Assembly (NCBI GenBank): GCA_900541675.1
Contig: UQKU01000034.1
Location: 1 to 18,273 of the forward strand
Length of the DNA stretch: 18,273 nt
Source: an uncultured Collinsella sp.
Lineage (GTDB): Bacteria; Actinomycetota; Coriobacteriia; Coriobacteriales; Coriobacteriaceae
Direction of reading: 5' to 3'
In this document: positions 7,833-14,725 of the stretch, in pieces
Numbering within the stretch: position 1 is the first letter of the stretch
Layout of the letters: each line of letters begins with the position of its first letter
Made by a program: the position numbers and the translations under genes
Notes under the pieces: generated by a model
The model's database searches: none
What the model saw: the letters and a program-made list of their open reading frames with translations, nothing else
Told to the model about the DNA's origin: nothing

Positions 7833-7894
7833 TGTTCCGCCGTTCCTCCACGGGACAACAATGATCCGTTTTCCTCCGTCCCCAAAGGGTCATT
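7833..7894. repeat. Two adjacent small hairpins with GTCCCC core
   Basis: TGTTCCG (7833-7839) can pair with CGGGACA (7851-7857), using one G-U. AATGATCC (7860-7867) can pair with GGGTCATT (7887-7894), also with one G-U. The second encloses TTTTCCTCCGTCCCCAAA, whose GTCCCC (7878-7883) is the complement of the GGGGAC core found in other spacers here. They look like REP-type palindromes. Confidence 0.5.
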
Positions 7895-7899
7895 TTCAA

Positions 7900-8047
7900 A
7901 ACCATGACGGTTTACTACGATGAATCGCTCAACCACGACCGCGCAAATACCTGAAAAAATAAAACCCCAGCTAGATGGCTTGCACTTTTCAGTGAAAAGC
8001 CCGCGTGGTTGTAATCCCTCGATTCATCGTAGTAAACCGGTATGGTT
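7900..8047. repeat. 148-bp long inverted-repeat element
   Basis: CGGTTTACTACGATGAATCG (7908-7927) is exactly inverted at 8020-8039. The pairing extends outward with AACCAT (7900-7905) / ATGGTT (8042-8047) after a 2-nt mismatch. It extends inward with CAACCACG (7930-7937) / CGTGGTTG (8004-8011) after an asymmetric bulge. The apical part holds CTTTTCA-G-TGAAAAG (7985-7999). This gives a rod-like hairpin of about 34 bp. No convincing target duplication is visible at the ends. It could be a MITE or a structured RNA. Confidence 0.7.
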
Positions 8048-8093
8048 GTGGTTTAGTAACATTTCCCAACACACCAAAAAGCATCGCCAAACG

Positions 8094-8128
8094 CAAAAAG
8101 CCCGACCTCCGCATAGGAGATCGGGCTT
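8094..8128 (-). terminator. Intrinsic terminator after argS
   Basis: AAGCCCGACCTCC (8098-8110) pairs with GGAGATCGGGCTT (8116-8128), with one G-U as minus-strand RNA, around a 5-nt loop. On the minus strand the stem is followed by TTTTTGCG. It lies 45 bp downstream of the argS stop. Confidence 0.92.
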
Positions 8129-8173
8129 AGAAGGCTCAGTTGAACCGAACCAACGCAGTCAAACGACCAGCGC

Positions 8174-10027
8174 TTACATCTGCTCGGGGGCAGAAACGCC
8201 AACGAGGGTAAGCACCAGGGCGAGCGTCACGCGGACGGCGTCGCAGGCGGCCAGACGGGCGCGCGAGAGCTCGGGGTCGACGGGACGGCCCTCGCTCGGC
8301 AGAACCTGGCAGGCGGCGTAGAAGCTGTGGAAGTCGCCGGCGAGCTCCTCGGCAAAGTGCGTCAGGCGGAACGGGGCGCGATCGCGAGCGCAGCTGGCAA
8401 TCAGGTCGGTGAGCTCGTTGAGCTTACGCGACAGGGCGAGCTCGGTCGGGTCGGTCAGCAGCGAGTAATCGACGTTCTCACCGATGGCCTTGGCGGCGAC
8501 GGCCTTCATGCCCATCTCGTCAGCCTGCTCAGGCGTAACGTCAGCGGCGCGGCGCAGGATGGAGCACACGCGAGCGTGAGCGTACTGCACGTAGTACACC
8601 GGGTTGGAGTTGTCGCGCTTCTTGACGGCCTCGATGTCGAAGTCGACCATCTGGTTGGAGCTCTTGGAGATGAGCGTGTAGCGAGCGGCGTCGGAGCCGA
8701 CCTCGTCGACGAGTTCCTGCAGGGTCACCATGGTGCCCTTGCGCTTGGACATACGGACGGGCTTGCCGTTGCGCAGCAGGTTGACGAGCTGGCCCAGCAG
8801 AACCTCAAACTTGCCGGGATAGCCAAGAGCGTCACAGACGCAGCGGACGCGCTCGATGTAGCCGTGGTGGTCGGCGCCCCAGATGTCGATGACGTGGTCG
8901 ACGCGCTGGAACTTATCCCAGTGATAGGCAACATCGGAGGCGAAGTAGGTGTACTCGCCATCGGACTTGATCAGGACGCGGTCCTTGTCATCGCCCAGGT
9001 CGGTGGAACGGAACCACAGGGCGCCGTCCTTGGTGTAGAGGTAGCCCATCTTGTCGAGCTTCTCAAAAGCGCGGTCGACGGCGGAGGTGCCGGCGGTCTC
9101 GCCCTCGGTGTCCTTCACGTACAGAGAGCGCTCGGAGAACCAACGATCAAAGTCGCAGTTAACGGCGTGGCAAAGGTCGCGCATGTTGTCGACCATCTTT
9201 ACGTAGCCGCGCTCGCGGAAGCTCTCCATGCGCTCCTGCGGATCGGCGTTGACCCACTTATCGCCGTCGGTGCGCCAGAACTCGGCAGCCTCGTCGATGA
9301 TGTAGTCGCCGCCGTAGGAGTCCTTGCCCAGAGTCTCGGCAAAGTTGTCCTGATACGGATGGGTCTCGGGATGCTCGTCGCTCTCGTCGGCAACAAAGGC
9401 GTCGCGGTCGGCGATCAGAAGCTTGTGAGCCTCGTCGATATCCACGCCCTGCTTGGCGATGATGTCGGCAAGCTGCATATAGCGCGTGCTGATGGAGTTA
9501 CCGAAGGTGTTCATCTGAGAGCCGTGGTCGTTGATGTAGAACTCACGCTGGATGTCGTAACCGGCGTGGTCCATCACACGGCAAAGGGAGTCGCCCAGAG
9601 CGGCCCAGCGGCCATGACCGATGTGCATGGGGCCGACGGGGTTGGCGGAGACGAACTCGACCTGAGTCTTCAGGCCGCCACCGACGTTGGACTTAGCGAA
9701 GTCCATACCCTTCTCGCGGGCCTCGCCAAAGATGGCGTTCTTGACGGCGACGGAGAGGTAGAAGTTGATGAAGCCAGGACCGGCGATCTCGACCTTCTCG
9801 ATTGCGGGGTCCTTGGGCATATGGGCGACGACGGCCTCGGCGATCTTGCGCGGGGCGCAGTGAGCCAGCTTGGCGGACTTCAGGGCCATGGTGGAGGTCC
9901 ACTCGCCATGAGAAGTATCAGCCGGTCGCTCGATAGCGCAATCGTCAAGTTCAAATGCGGAAAGGTCGCCGGCCTCCTGGGCCGCAGCAAGCGCAGCGCG
10001 TACCAGCTCTTCAATCTTCTCGGGCAT
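8174..10027 (-). CDS. argS: Arginyl-tRNA synthetase
   Basis: A class I aminoacyl-tRNA synthetase that charges tRNA-Arg; 617 aa, slightly longer than the usual 550-600. The order of parts is typical. The N-terminal additional domain for tRNA D-loop contact spans about 1-110. ANPVGPMHIGHGR with the HIGH motif is at 135-138. The Rossmann catalytic core includes WGADHHGYI near 383-391. VRMSKRKGTM carries the KMSKS-type loop at about 425-429. The C-terminal helical anticodon-binding domain ends in LVLTLVGVSAPEQM. The ATG at 10027 has AGGAGG a few bases upstream; an in-frame upstream extension of 23 codons lacks such a site. It appears to be a single-gene unit with its own terminator. Confidence 0.97.
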   Translation of the reverse strand: MPEKIEELVRAALAAAQEAGDLSAFELDDCAIERPADTSHGEWTSTMALKSAKLAHCAPRKIAEAVVAHMPKDPAIEKVEIAGPGFINFYLSVAVKNAIFGEAREKGMDFAKSNVGGGLKTQVEFVSANPVGPMHIGHGRWAALGDSLCRVMDHAGYDIQREFYINDHGSQMNTFGNSISTRYMQLADIIAKQGVDIDEAHKLLIADRDAFVADESDEHPETHPYQDNFAETLGKDSYGGDYIIDEAAEFWRTDGDKWVNADPQERMESFRERGYVKMVDNMRDLCHAVNCDFDRWFSERSLYVKDTEGETAGTSAVDRAFEKLDKMGYLYTKDGALWFRSTDLGDDKDRVLIKSDGEYTYFASDVAYHWDKFQRVDHVIDIWGADHHGYIERVRCVCDALGYPGKFEVLLGQLVNLLRNGKPVRMSKRKGTMVTLQELVDEVGSDAARYTLISKSSNQMVDFDIEAVKKRDNSNPVYYVQYAHARVCSILRRAADVTPEQADEMGMKAVAAKAIGENVDYSLLTDPTELALSRKLNELTDLIASCARDRAPFRLTHFAEELAGDFHSFYAACQVLPSEGRPVDPELSRARLAACDAVRVTLALVLTLVGVSAPEQM

Positions 10028-10094
10028 AGATCCTCCTTGTGTTAAAGCCCCCGAGCTCTTGGTCACTCGTAGGGCAAAAGCCAGAGTTTGTAGC

Positions 10095-10123
10095 ACTCTA
10101 TCACAAGCGGTAACTACTGTCGC
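10095..10123 (-). promoter_or_regulatory. Weak candidate argS promoter
   Basis: On the minus strand GCGACA (10123-10118), a 17-bp spacer and TAGAGT (10100-10095) match the sigma-70 boxes at four of six positions each. An overlapping alternative -10 is TACAAA with an upstream TG. Only the position between argS and the divergent gene supports either. Confidence 0.3.
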
Positions 10124-10163
10124 AGGGTAAAGCTAATAGATATTGCATATGCACAAAAATGAC

Positions 10164-10184
10164 TACCGCTCTTGCGCGGCGGTA
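10164..10184. other. Small hairpin in argS-CarD spacer
   Basis: TACCGC (10164-10169) pairs with GCGGTA (10179-10184) around a 9-nt loop, without a T-run. The rest of this 342-bp divergent spacer is AT-richer than its surroundings and holds no credible gene. Confidence 0.3.
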
Positions 10185-10311
10185 CAAAGTTGGCGGTTTG
10201 CCTGCTGTTTATACACGTTCTAGAAATGCATAAACGTATGAATAAGCCGTTCTATTTATCGAATACTCTTACCTATCGGAGTTGTGTGCTTTTCCTGCAT
10301 AAAGTGATGGT

Positions 10312-10341
10312 TTGCGCACGTCAGCGTGGTATTCTTAACAT
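10312..10341 (+). promoter_or_regulatory. Weak candidate promoter of CarD-like gene
   Basis: TTGCGC (10312-10317), an 18-bp spacer and TAACAT (10336-10341) precede the start codon by about 30 bp. Both boxes are imperfect. Confidence 0.35.
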
Positions 10342-10369
10342 ACGTAAATTCGTATAAGTTGGAGGTAGC

Positions 10370-10855
10370 ATGTTCTCAATCGGTCAACACGTCATTCATC
10401 CGGGTCAAGGAGTCTGCACCGTCGTCGGCTTTAGGGACGACACACCGCAGCCCATGTTGTTGCTCGAGACCAAACAGGGACATGCGCAGACGATTCTCAT
10501 GTACCCCGTGGCGCAGGCCGACCGTCTGCATGCCGCTATCTCCCAGCAAGATGCAGAGCACCTGCTGAGCCACTACGATGAGCTGGAGTGCGACACCTTT
10601 ACCGAGCGCAATAGCTCGCTCGAGGAGACGCACTTTAAGCAGCAGCTCAAGCTGGGCGCGCCCGAGACGGTTCGCGTGGCAAAAACCATGATGCACCGTA
10701 TTCGCCAGGCCGAGGAAGCAGATAAAAAGCCCAGCTCCTACTACATGCGCGTACTCAAGGAAGCCAAGCGCCGCTCCATCGAGGAGTTCGCCGTGGCCCT
10801 GGGCGTCACCGAAGAGGCCGCCGAAGCCCGCCTAGCCCAAGCCGCCCTCAACTAA
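10370..10855 (+). CDS. CarD/CdnL-family transcriptional regulator
   Basis: A 161-aa protein whose N-terminus (MFSIGQHVIHPGQGVCTVVGF) is the Tudor-like CarD_CdnL_TRCF domain that binds the RNA polymerase beta subunit. The domain spans about residues 1-60. The remainder is helical and charged, as in CdnL/CarD, with a C-terminal EEFAVALGVTEEAAEARLAQ segment. Known CarD proteins stabilise open promoter complexes, including those of rRNA genes, and affect growth and stress responses; the exact role here is inferred. GGAGG four bases before the ATG fixes the start. The C-terminal part diverges from Mycobacterium CarD as I remember it, so a lineage-specific paralogue is possible. Confidence 0.88.
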   Translation: MFSIGQHVIHPGQGVCTVVGFRDDTPQPMLLLETKQGHAQTILMYPVAQADRLHAAISQQDAEHLLSHYDELECDTFTERNSSLEETHFKQQLKLGAPETVRVAKTMMHRIRQAEEADKKPSSYYMRVLKEAKRRSIEEFAVALGVTEEAAEARLAQAALN

Positions 10856-10867
10856 CCTGCCCACGCC

Positions 10868-10910
10868 AAAACCACCACAAAGGGGACAGGCACCTTTGTG
10901 GTGGTTTTTT
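10868..10910 (+). terminator. Terminator built from repeated palindrome, copy 1
   Basis: AAAACCACCACAAAGG (10868-10883) and CCTTTGTGGTGGTTTT (10893-10908) form a perfect 16-bp stem around the 9-nt loop GGACAGGCA, followed by more T. It ends the CarD-like gene. The same 41 bases recur exactly at 11576-11616. Confidence 0.9.
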
Positions 10911-10971
10911 CGCTCTAGTCGTTCTAGTAGTATTCATTCTTAGCGATACCTACGAGCACAAGGAGTCTTTT

Positions 10972-11571
10972 ATGGCAGAGCTGCTTTCCGCCGGAATCAC
11001 CCGCGACCGTGCGTTCGAATTGCTCAACGAGCACAACAAGGACCCGTTCCACATCACCCACGGCGAAACGGTCGAGGGCACCATGCGCTACTTTGCGCGC
11101 GAGTTCGACCCCGAGAACGAGGAGTTTTGGGGCATCGTCGGTCTGCTGCACGACCTGGATTGGGAGGAACATGAGGACGACCCCATGAACCACACTATCT
11201 ATGCGGCCGAGATTCTTGAGGGCGAGGGCGCATCGCCTGAGCTCATCCGCGCCATCCAGACGCACACGTCCGATTTCAACTCTTCGCTGCCCAAGCCCGA
11301 GCTGCAGATGGAAAAGATCCTGTTTGCCTGCGACGAGCTCACCGGCCTGATCGGTGCTGCCGTGATCATGCGTCCGAGCAAAAGCGTCATGGACTTTACG
11401 ACTAAGTCGCTCAAGAAAAAGTTCAAGGACAAGCGCTTTGCTGCCGGCTGCTCGCGCGACGTGATTTCGCAGGGCGCCGAGATGCTGGGCTGGGAGCTCC
11501 CCGAGCTCTTCGACCGCACCATCGCAGCAATGCAGTCCTTCGCCCCCGACCGCGACACCTTCCAGGCCTAA
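10972..11571 (+). CDS. HD-domain protein, putative phosphohydrolase
   Basis: A 199-aa cytosolic protein with an HD metal-binding pattern: HITHGETVEGTMRYFA places a His near residue 30, GLLHDLDWEEH gives the HD pair at about H60-D61, and a later His occurs in PMNHTIYAAEIL. HD-superfamily proteins are usually metal-dependent phosphohydrolases acting on nucleotides or phosphorylated metabolites. The substrate cannot be told here. AAGGAG seven bases before the ATG supports the start. It follows the CarD-like gene in the same direction, but a terminator lies between them, so it probably has its own promoter in the 61-bp gap (not clear). It converges with proA at a shared terminator. Confidence 0.85.
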   Translation: MAELLSAGITRDRAFELLNEHNKDPFHITHGETVEGTMRYFAREFDPENEEFWGIVGLLHDLDWEEHEDDPMNHTIYAAEILEGEGASPELIRAIQTHTSDFNSSLPKPELQMEKILFACDELTGLIGAAVIMRPSKSVMDFTTKSLKKKFKDKRFAAGCSRDVISQGAEMLGWELPELFDRTIAAMQSFAPDRDTFQA

Positions 11572-11575
11572 CATT

Positions 11576-11617
11576 AAAACCACCACAAAGGGGACAGGCA
11601 CCTTTGTGGTGGTTTTT
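11576..11617. terminator. Bidirectional terminator, repeated palindrome copy 2
   Basis: Identical over 41 bases to the palindrome at 10868-10908: AAAACCACCACAAAGG (11576-11591), loop GGACAGGCA, CCTTTGTGGTGGTTTT (11601-11616). It lies between the convergent HD-domain gene and proA. The A-run and T-run on its two sides let it stop transcription from both. Confidence 0.9.
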
Positions 11618-11631
11618 CGTTTGCGAGAGGT

Positions 11632-12918
11632 TTAGGGGCGAACCTGACCGGTGCCGCGGAGCTTGTATTTGTAGGTGGTGAGGGCCTCGGCGGCGAAGGG
11701 TCCGCGGGCGTGGAGCTTTTGGGTCGAGATGCCGATCTCGGCGCCCAGGCCAAACTCGCCGCCGTCGGTAAAGCGCGTACTGGCGTTGGCGTACACGGCC
11801 GAGGCATCGACCGCATCCAGGAAGCGCTCGCAGGCATCCTCGTCCTCGGCGATAATGGCCTCGGAATGCATGGTGCCGTAGCGGTTGATGTGCGCGATGG
11901 CCTCGCCCTCGTTCGCCACGACTTTCACGCTCATCTCGAGCGCCAGATACTCGCGGCCCCAGTCCTCCTCAGTTGCGGCAACAAAGTCATCACCCTCGGC
12001 AAGATCGGCATCGGCGCATGCGGCGCACGTGGCATCGTCACCGTGAATCAGTACACCGTGGTCGTGCAACACGGCCACGACCGCCGGCAAAAACGAATCT
12101 GCCACGGCGCGATCGACCAGCAGCGACTCGGCGGCATTGCACACGCCTACGCGCTGGGTCTTGGCATTAACGATAATGTTGAGCGCCTTATCAAAGTCGG
12201 CGGACTCATGCACGTAGATGTGGCAGTTGCCCGTGCCCGTCTCGATCACCGGCACAAGCGACTCGCGCACGCAGCGCTGGATCAGGCCTGCACCGCCGCG
12301 CGGAATGAGTACGTCGACAATGCCGCGGAGCTTCATGAGCTCGCCGGTGGCCTCGCGGTCGGTGGACTCGATCATCGACACGGCCTCGCGCGGGAAGCCC
12401 TTGGCCTCGAGCGCATCGGCCAGCAGCTCGGCGATCATGGCACACGAGTGATAGGCCAGCGAGCCGCCGCGAAGAATGCAGGCGTTGCCGGTGCGGATGC
12501 AGATGCCCGCGGCGTCGGCCGTCACGTTGGGGCGCGCCTCATACACCATGGCGACCAGGCCCAACGGCACGCTCACGCGGGTGAGGTCCACGCCGCTTGC
12601 AAGCACACGGTGGTCGAGCATGCGGCCCACGGGATCGGGCAGCTCGGCGAGCTTTTCCAGTCCGGCGGCCATGCCCTCGACGCGCTCGGGCGTCAGCAGC
12701 AGGCGATCGAGCAGTCCGGCCGAGGTGCCCGCATCGCGCGCGGCGGACATATCGAGCTCGTTGGCGGCGACGATGGAGTCGACACCGTTGCGCAGTGCTG
12801 CGGCCATGGCGCGCACGGCTTCCTGGCGCTGCTCGTTGCTCGCCGTGGCAAGCGAGGCCGACGCTGCCTTGGCGGCAACGGCAAGATCATGGACATACGT
12901 GGCTATATCGACCGACAT
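11632..12918 (-). CDS. proA: Gamma-glutamyl phosphate reductase
   Basis: Catalyses the NADPH-dependent reduction of gamma-glutamyl phosphate to glutamate semialdehyde, step two of proline synthesis, in the cytosol. At 428 aa it is the usual length. It has the aldehyde-dehydrogenase-like fold: VPLGLVAMVYEARPNVT (about 117-133) for cofactor binding, ACILRGGSLA (146-155), PRGGAGLI (206-213), and GVCNAAESLLVD with the catalytic Cys at about 260. FTDGGEFGLGAEIGISTQ-like sequence near the C-terminus is characteristic of ProA. AGGAG upstream of the ATG at 12918 supports the start, although the spacing is long. It is not next to proB: a prolyl-aminopeptidase-like gene in the opposite direction separates them by 1.8 kb. 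Confidence 0.96.
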   Translation of the reverse strand: MSVDIATYVHDLAVAAKAASASLATASNEQRQEAVRAMAAALRNGVDSIVAANELDMSAARDAGTSAGLLDRLLLTPERVEGMAAGLEKLAELPDPVGRMLDHRVLASGVDLTRVSVPLGLVAMVYEARPNVTADAAGICIRTGNACILRGGSLAYHSCAMIAELLADALEAKGFPREAVSMIESTDREATGELMKLRGIVDVLIPRGGAGLIQRCVRESLVPVIETGTGNCHIYVHESADFDKALNIIVNAKTQRVGVCNAAESLLVDRAVADSFLPAVVAVLHDHGVLIHGDDATCAACADADLAEGDDFVAATEEDWGREYLALEMSVKVVANEGEAIAHINRYGTMHSEAIIAEDEDACERFLDAVDASAVYANASTRFTDGGEFGLGAEIGISTQKLHARGPFAAEALTTYKYKLRGTGQVRP

Positions 12919-12961
12919 AGGCGGCCCTTTCTCCTAGAAGTTTGCAACCATGGTAGCCGAT

Positions 12962-12992
12962 TTGCGCATGGCCTCGCCCGCGGCGGTAGAAT
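12962..12992 (+). promoter_or_regulatory. Candidate promoter of the hydrolase
   Basis: TAGAAT (12987-12992) is a good -10 box. TTGCGC (12962-12967) lies 19 bp upstream, a longer spacer than usual. The predicted start of transcription is about 30 nt before the hydrolase ATG at 13031. Confidence 0.4.
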
Positions 12993-13030
12993 TGGTCAAC
13001 CCGAAACACCGCAACGAATGGAAGCATCAC

Positions 13031-14449
13031 ATGGCGCTCATCACTTCGTACCACGTCCCCGGCCTGTATGTTGAGGACCACAGCATCGATGTCCCTCTCG
13101 ACTGGCGCGGCCTTGAGCCAATGCTTTTGGCCGTCGGCAGCACCATGCGCCGCGGCGCCATGCCGGCGCCCATCGCTGGCGCGCCCGAGAGCATCAAACT
13201 CTTCTACCGCGTGGTTTGCGCGCCCGACCGCATCAACGACGACCTACCGCTCCTCCTCTTTTTGCAGGGCGGCCCCGGCGGCGAGAGCCCGCGTCCGCTG
13301 TCGCCCACAAGCGATGGCTGGATCGAGGAGGCCGTTAAGCATTTCCGCGTCGTGCTGCCCGACCAGCGTGGCACCGGGCGCAGCAGCTGCGTGGACGGGC
13401 GCACGATTGCTGCCTTGGGCGATCGCGCCGAGGCAGCAGGAGCCGATGCGGCCCGCTCGCAGGCGGACTTCCTCAAGCGCCACCTCGCCAGCTCCATCGT
13501 GCGCGACTTTGAGTACCTGCGCCTGGTGGGCTTTGGCGGCAAGCCCTGGGTCACACTCGGGCAGAGCTACGGCGGCTTTTTGACGTTGAGCTATCTGTCG
13601 CTCTTCCCCGAGGGCGTGGCGGCAAGCTTTACCTGTGGCGGCATTCCGCACGTGCCGGCGAGCGCCAGCGAGGTCTACGCACACACCTTCCCGCGCATGG
13701 CGGCCAAGACTCAGCAGTATTACGACCGCTACCCCGCCGACGTCGAGCGCGTGGCGGCCCTGGCAGATGCCCTCGAGGAGCAAAAGCCCGTGCTGCCCGA
13801 CGGCTCGCCGATGACGGTCGAGCGCCTGCAGCTCATGGGCAGCGACTTTGGCATGAAGCCGAGCTTTGAGCGCATGCACTGGATTATCGATCACGCGTTT
13901 GTTGATGGCGATGGTACGCTGAGCTGCGGCTCCTCGGTATCCGACAGCTTTTTGATGCGCGCCTTCGAGCGCACCAACACGCGTACAAACCCGCTGTACT
14001 GGACGCTGCAGGAGTTCATCTACGCCGATGGCGACACCATGCCCATCCGCTGGGCCGCGGCAGAAGAGAAGGCGCATCGCGCCGAGTTCGACACGTTCGC
14101 GCGCCCGCTCATGTTTACCGGCGAGGCCATGTTCCCGTGGATGTTTGAGCAGATGCCCGAGCTCAAGCCCTTCAAGCCCGCGATGGATCTGTTGATGGAA
14201 GACACCAGCTGGGACAAGATCTACGACCCGCAGCGCCTAGCATGCAACGAAGTGCCACTCCAGGCCGCGGTGTATTTCGACGACATGTACGTGGACTCGG
14301 GCTTGCAGCTCGACACGCTCAGCCGCGTGGGCAACTCACATGCCTGGGTGACCAACGAGTTTGAGCACGACGGCCTGCACGGCAGTGTGGTATTCAAGCA
14401 CCTCTTCGACGAAGCCCTCAACCGCGGAGACCTGCGCCGAATCTTCTAG
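13031..14449 (+). CDS. Alpha/beta hydrolase, prolyl-aminopeptidase-like (S33)
   Basis: A 472-aa cytosolic alpha/beta-hydrolase resembling the larger prolyl aminopeptidases of peptidase family S33, which remove an N-terminal proline from peptides. Visible are the oxyanion loop FLQGGPGGESPRP (QGGPG at 79-83), DQRGTGRSS (111-119) and the nucleophile elbow GQSYGGF with Ser at about 179. The likely catalytic Asp is in YFDDMYVDS and the likely His in EFEHDGLHGS close to the C-terminus. No signal peptide is evident. The start is the ATG at 13031, with GGAAG six bases upstream; 27 in-frame codons before it lack a better signal. It sits between proA and proB on the other strand, which fits a link to proline supply. 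Another S33 or esterase activity remains possible. Confidence 0.85.
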   Translation: MALITSYHVPGLYVEDHSIDVPLDWRGLEPMLLAVGSTMRRGAMPAPIAGAPESIKLFYRVVCAPDRINDDLPLLLFLQGGPGGESPRPLSPTSDGWIEEAVKHFRVVLPDQRGTGRSSCVDGRTIAALGDRAEAAGADAARSQADFLKRHLASSIVRDFEYLRLVGFGGKPWVTLGQSYGGFLTLSYLSLFPEGVAASFTCGGIPHVPASASEVYAHTFPRMAAKTQQYYDRYPADVERVAALADALEEQKPVLPDGSPMTVERLQLMGSDFGMKPSFERMHWIIDHAFVDGDGTLSCGSSVSDSFLMRAFERTNTRTNPLYWTLQEFIYADGDTMPIRWAAAEEKAHRAEFDTFARPLMFTGEAMFPWMFEQMPELKPFKPAMDLLMEDTSWDKIYDPQRLACNEVPLQAAVYFDDMYVDSGLQLDTLSRVGNSHAWVTNEFEHDGLHGSVVFKHLFDEALNRGDLRRIF

Positions 14450-14467
14450 CAAAGGAGTGCCCCCACC

Positions 14468-14502
14468 TGCCGGCACAAAAGGAACATCCCCAAGTGCCGG
14501 CA
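14468..14502. repeat. REP-like palindrome after hydrolase
   Basis: TGCCGGCAC (14468-14476) pairs with GTGCCGGCA (14494-14502) around AAAAGGAACATCCCCAA. On the minus strand the loop reads GGGGATGTTCC, close to the GGGGAC core of the palindromes at 10868, 11576 and 7860. It lies 18 bp after the hydrolase stop and has no T-run. Confidence 0.55.
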
Positions 14503-14535
14503 ACGACAATGCCTCAGGTAGAGTACGGAAAGCGA

Positions 14536-14633
14536 AAACGCCCCTAAGAGAGCAAGGTGACGTGAAAGAGGAGGGCATTGACCTTTTGGTCATGCCCGAC
14601 GATTGAACGTCAGATTGCCGCTTAGGGGCGTTT
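14536..14633. terminator. 98-nt nested hairpin between convergent hydrolase and proB
   Basis: Three nested stems are seen: AAACGCCCCTAAG (14536-14548) / CTTAGGGGCGTTT (14621-14633), TGACGT (14558-14563) / ACGTCA (14607-14612), and GGGCATTGACC (14573-14583) / GGTCATGCCC (14588-14597) with one bulged T and a TTTT loop. The outer arms look like an ordinary bidirectional terminator (minus strand ends GGGGCGTTTT), but with an unusually long apical insert. Termination is inferred from position and T-run. Confidence 0.6.
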
Positions 14634-14718
14634 GCAGCGTCAATTGGTTTGGCATAGACCTGATGGTCATGCCTCGCCTTTTGAATGACAAATTGTCGCT
14701 CTGGGCGGCGCGCAGCGT
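14571..14718. repeat. Diverged tandem repeat of a hairpin unit, ~77-bp period
   Basis: The unit starting GGCATTGACC (14574) recurs 77 bp later as GGCATAGACC (14651). By hand alignment about 47 of 61 positions agree, including GGTCATGCC, TTGAA, ATTG and GCAGCGT. Copy 2 also folds: GGCATAGACC (14651-14660) / GGTCATGCC (14665-14673) within AGCGTCAATT (14636-14645) / AATTGTCGCT (14691-14700). It ends 7 bp before the proB stop codon. Confidence 0.6.
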
Positions 14719-14725
14719 CGACCCG

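Noticed and set aside
7633..7905. 90-codon minus-strand reading frame
   Set aside because: It runs through the 129-bp inverted repeat and two hairpins, has no good ribosome site, and its translation is compositionally odd, with no recognisable domain.
7920..8321. 133-codon plus-strand reading frame
   Set aside because: It crosses the 148-bp inverted repeat and the argS terminator, and ends inside argS on the other strand.
8327..10045. 572-codon plus-strand reading frame opposite argS
   Set aside because: It is antisense to a complete argS, with Val/Asp/Gly-rich translation and no family resemblance.
10172..10357. 61-codon plus-strand frame before the CarD-like gene
   Set aside because: It starts with TTG, has no ribosome site, and overlaps the probable promoter region.
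11710..13074. 454-codon plus-strand reading frame opposite proA
   Set aside because: It is a shadow of proA, with His/Gly/Arg-rich composition and no domain.
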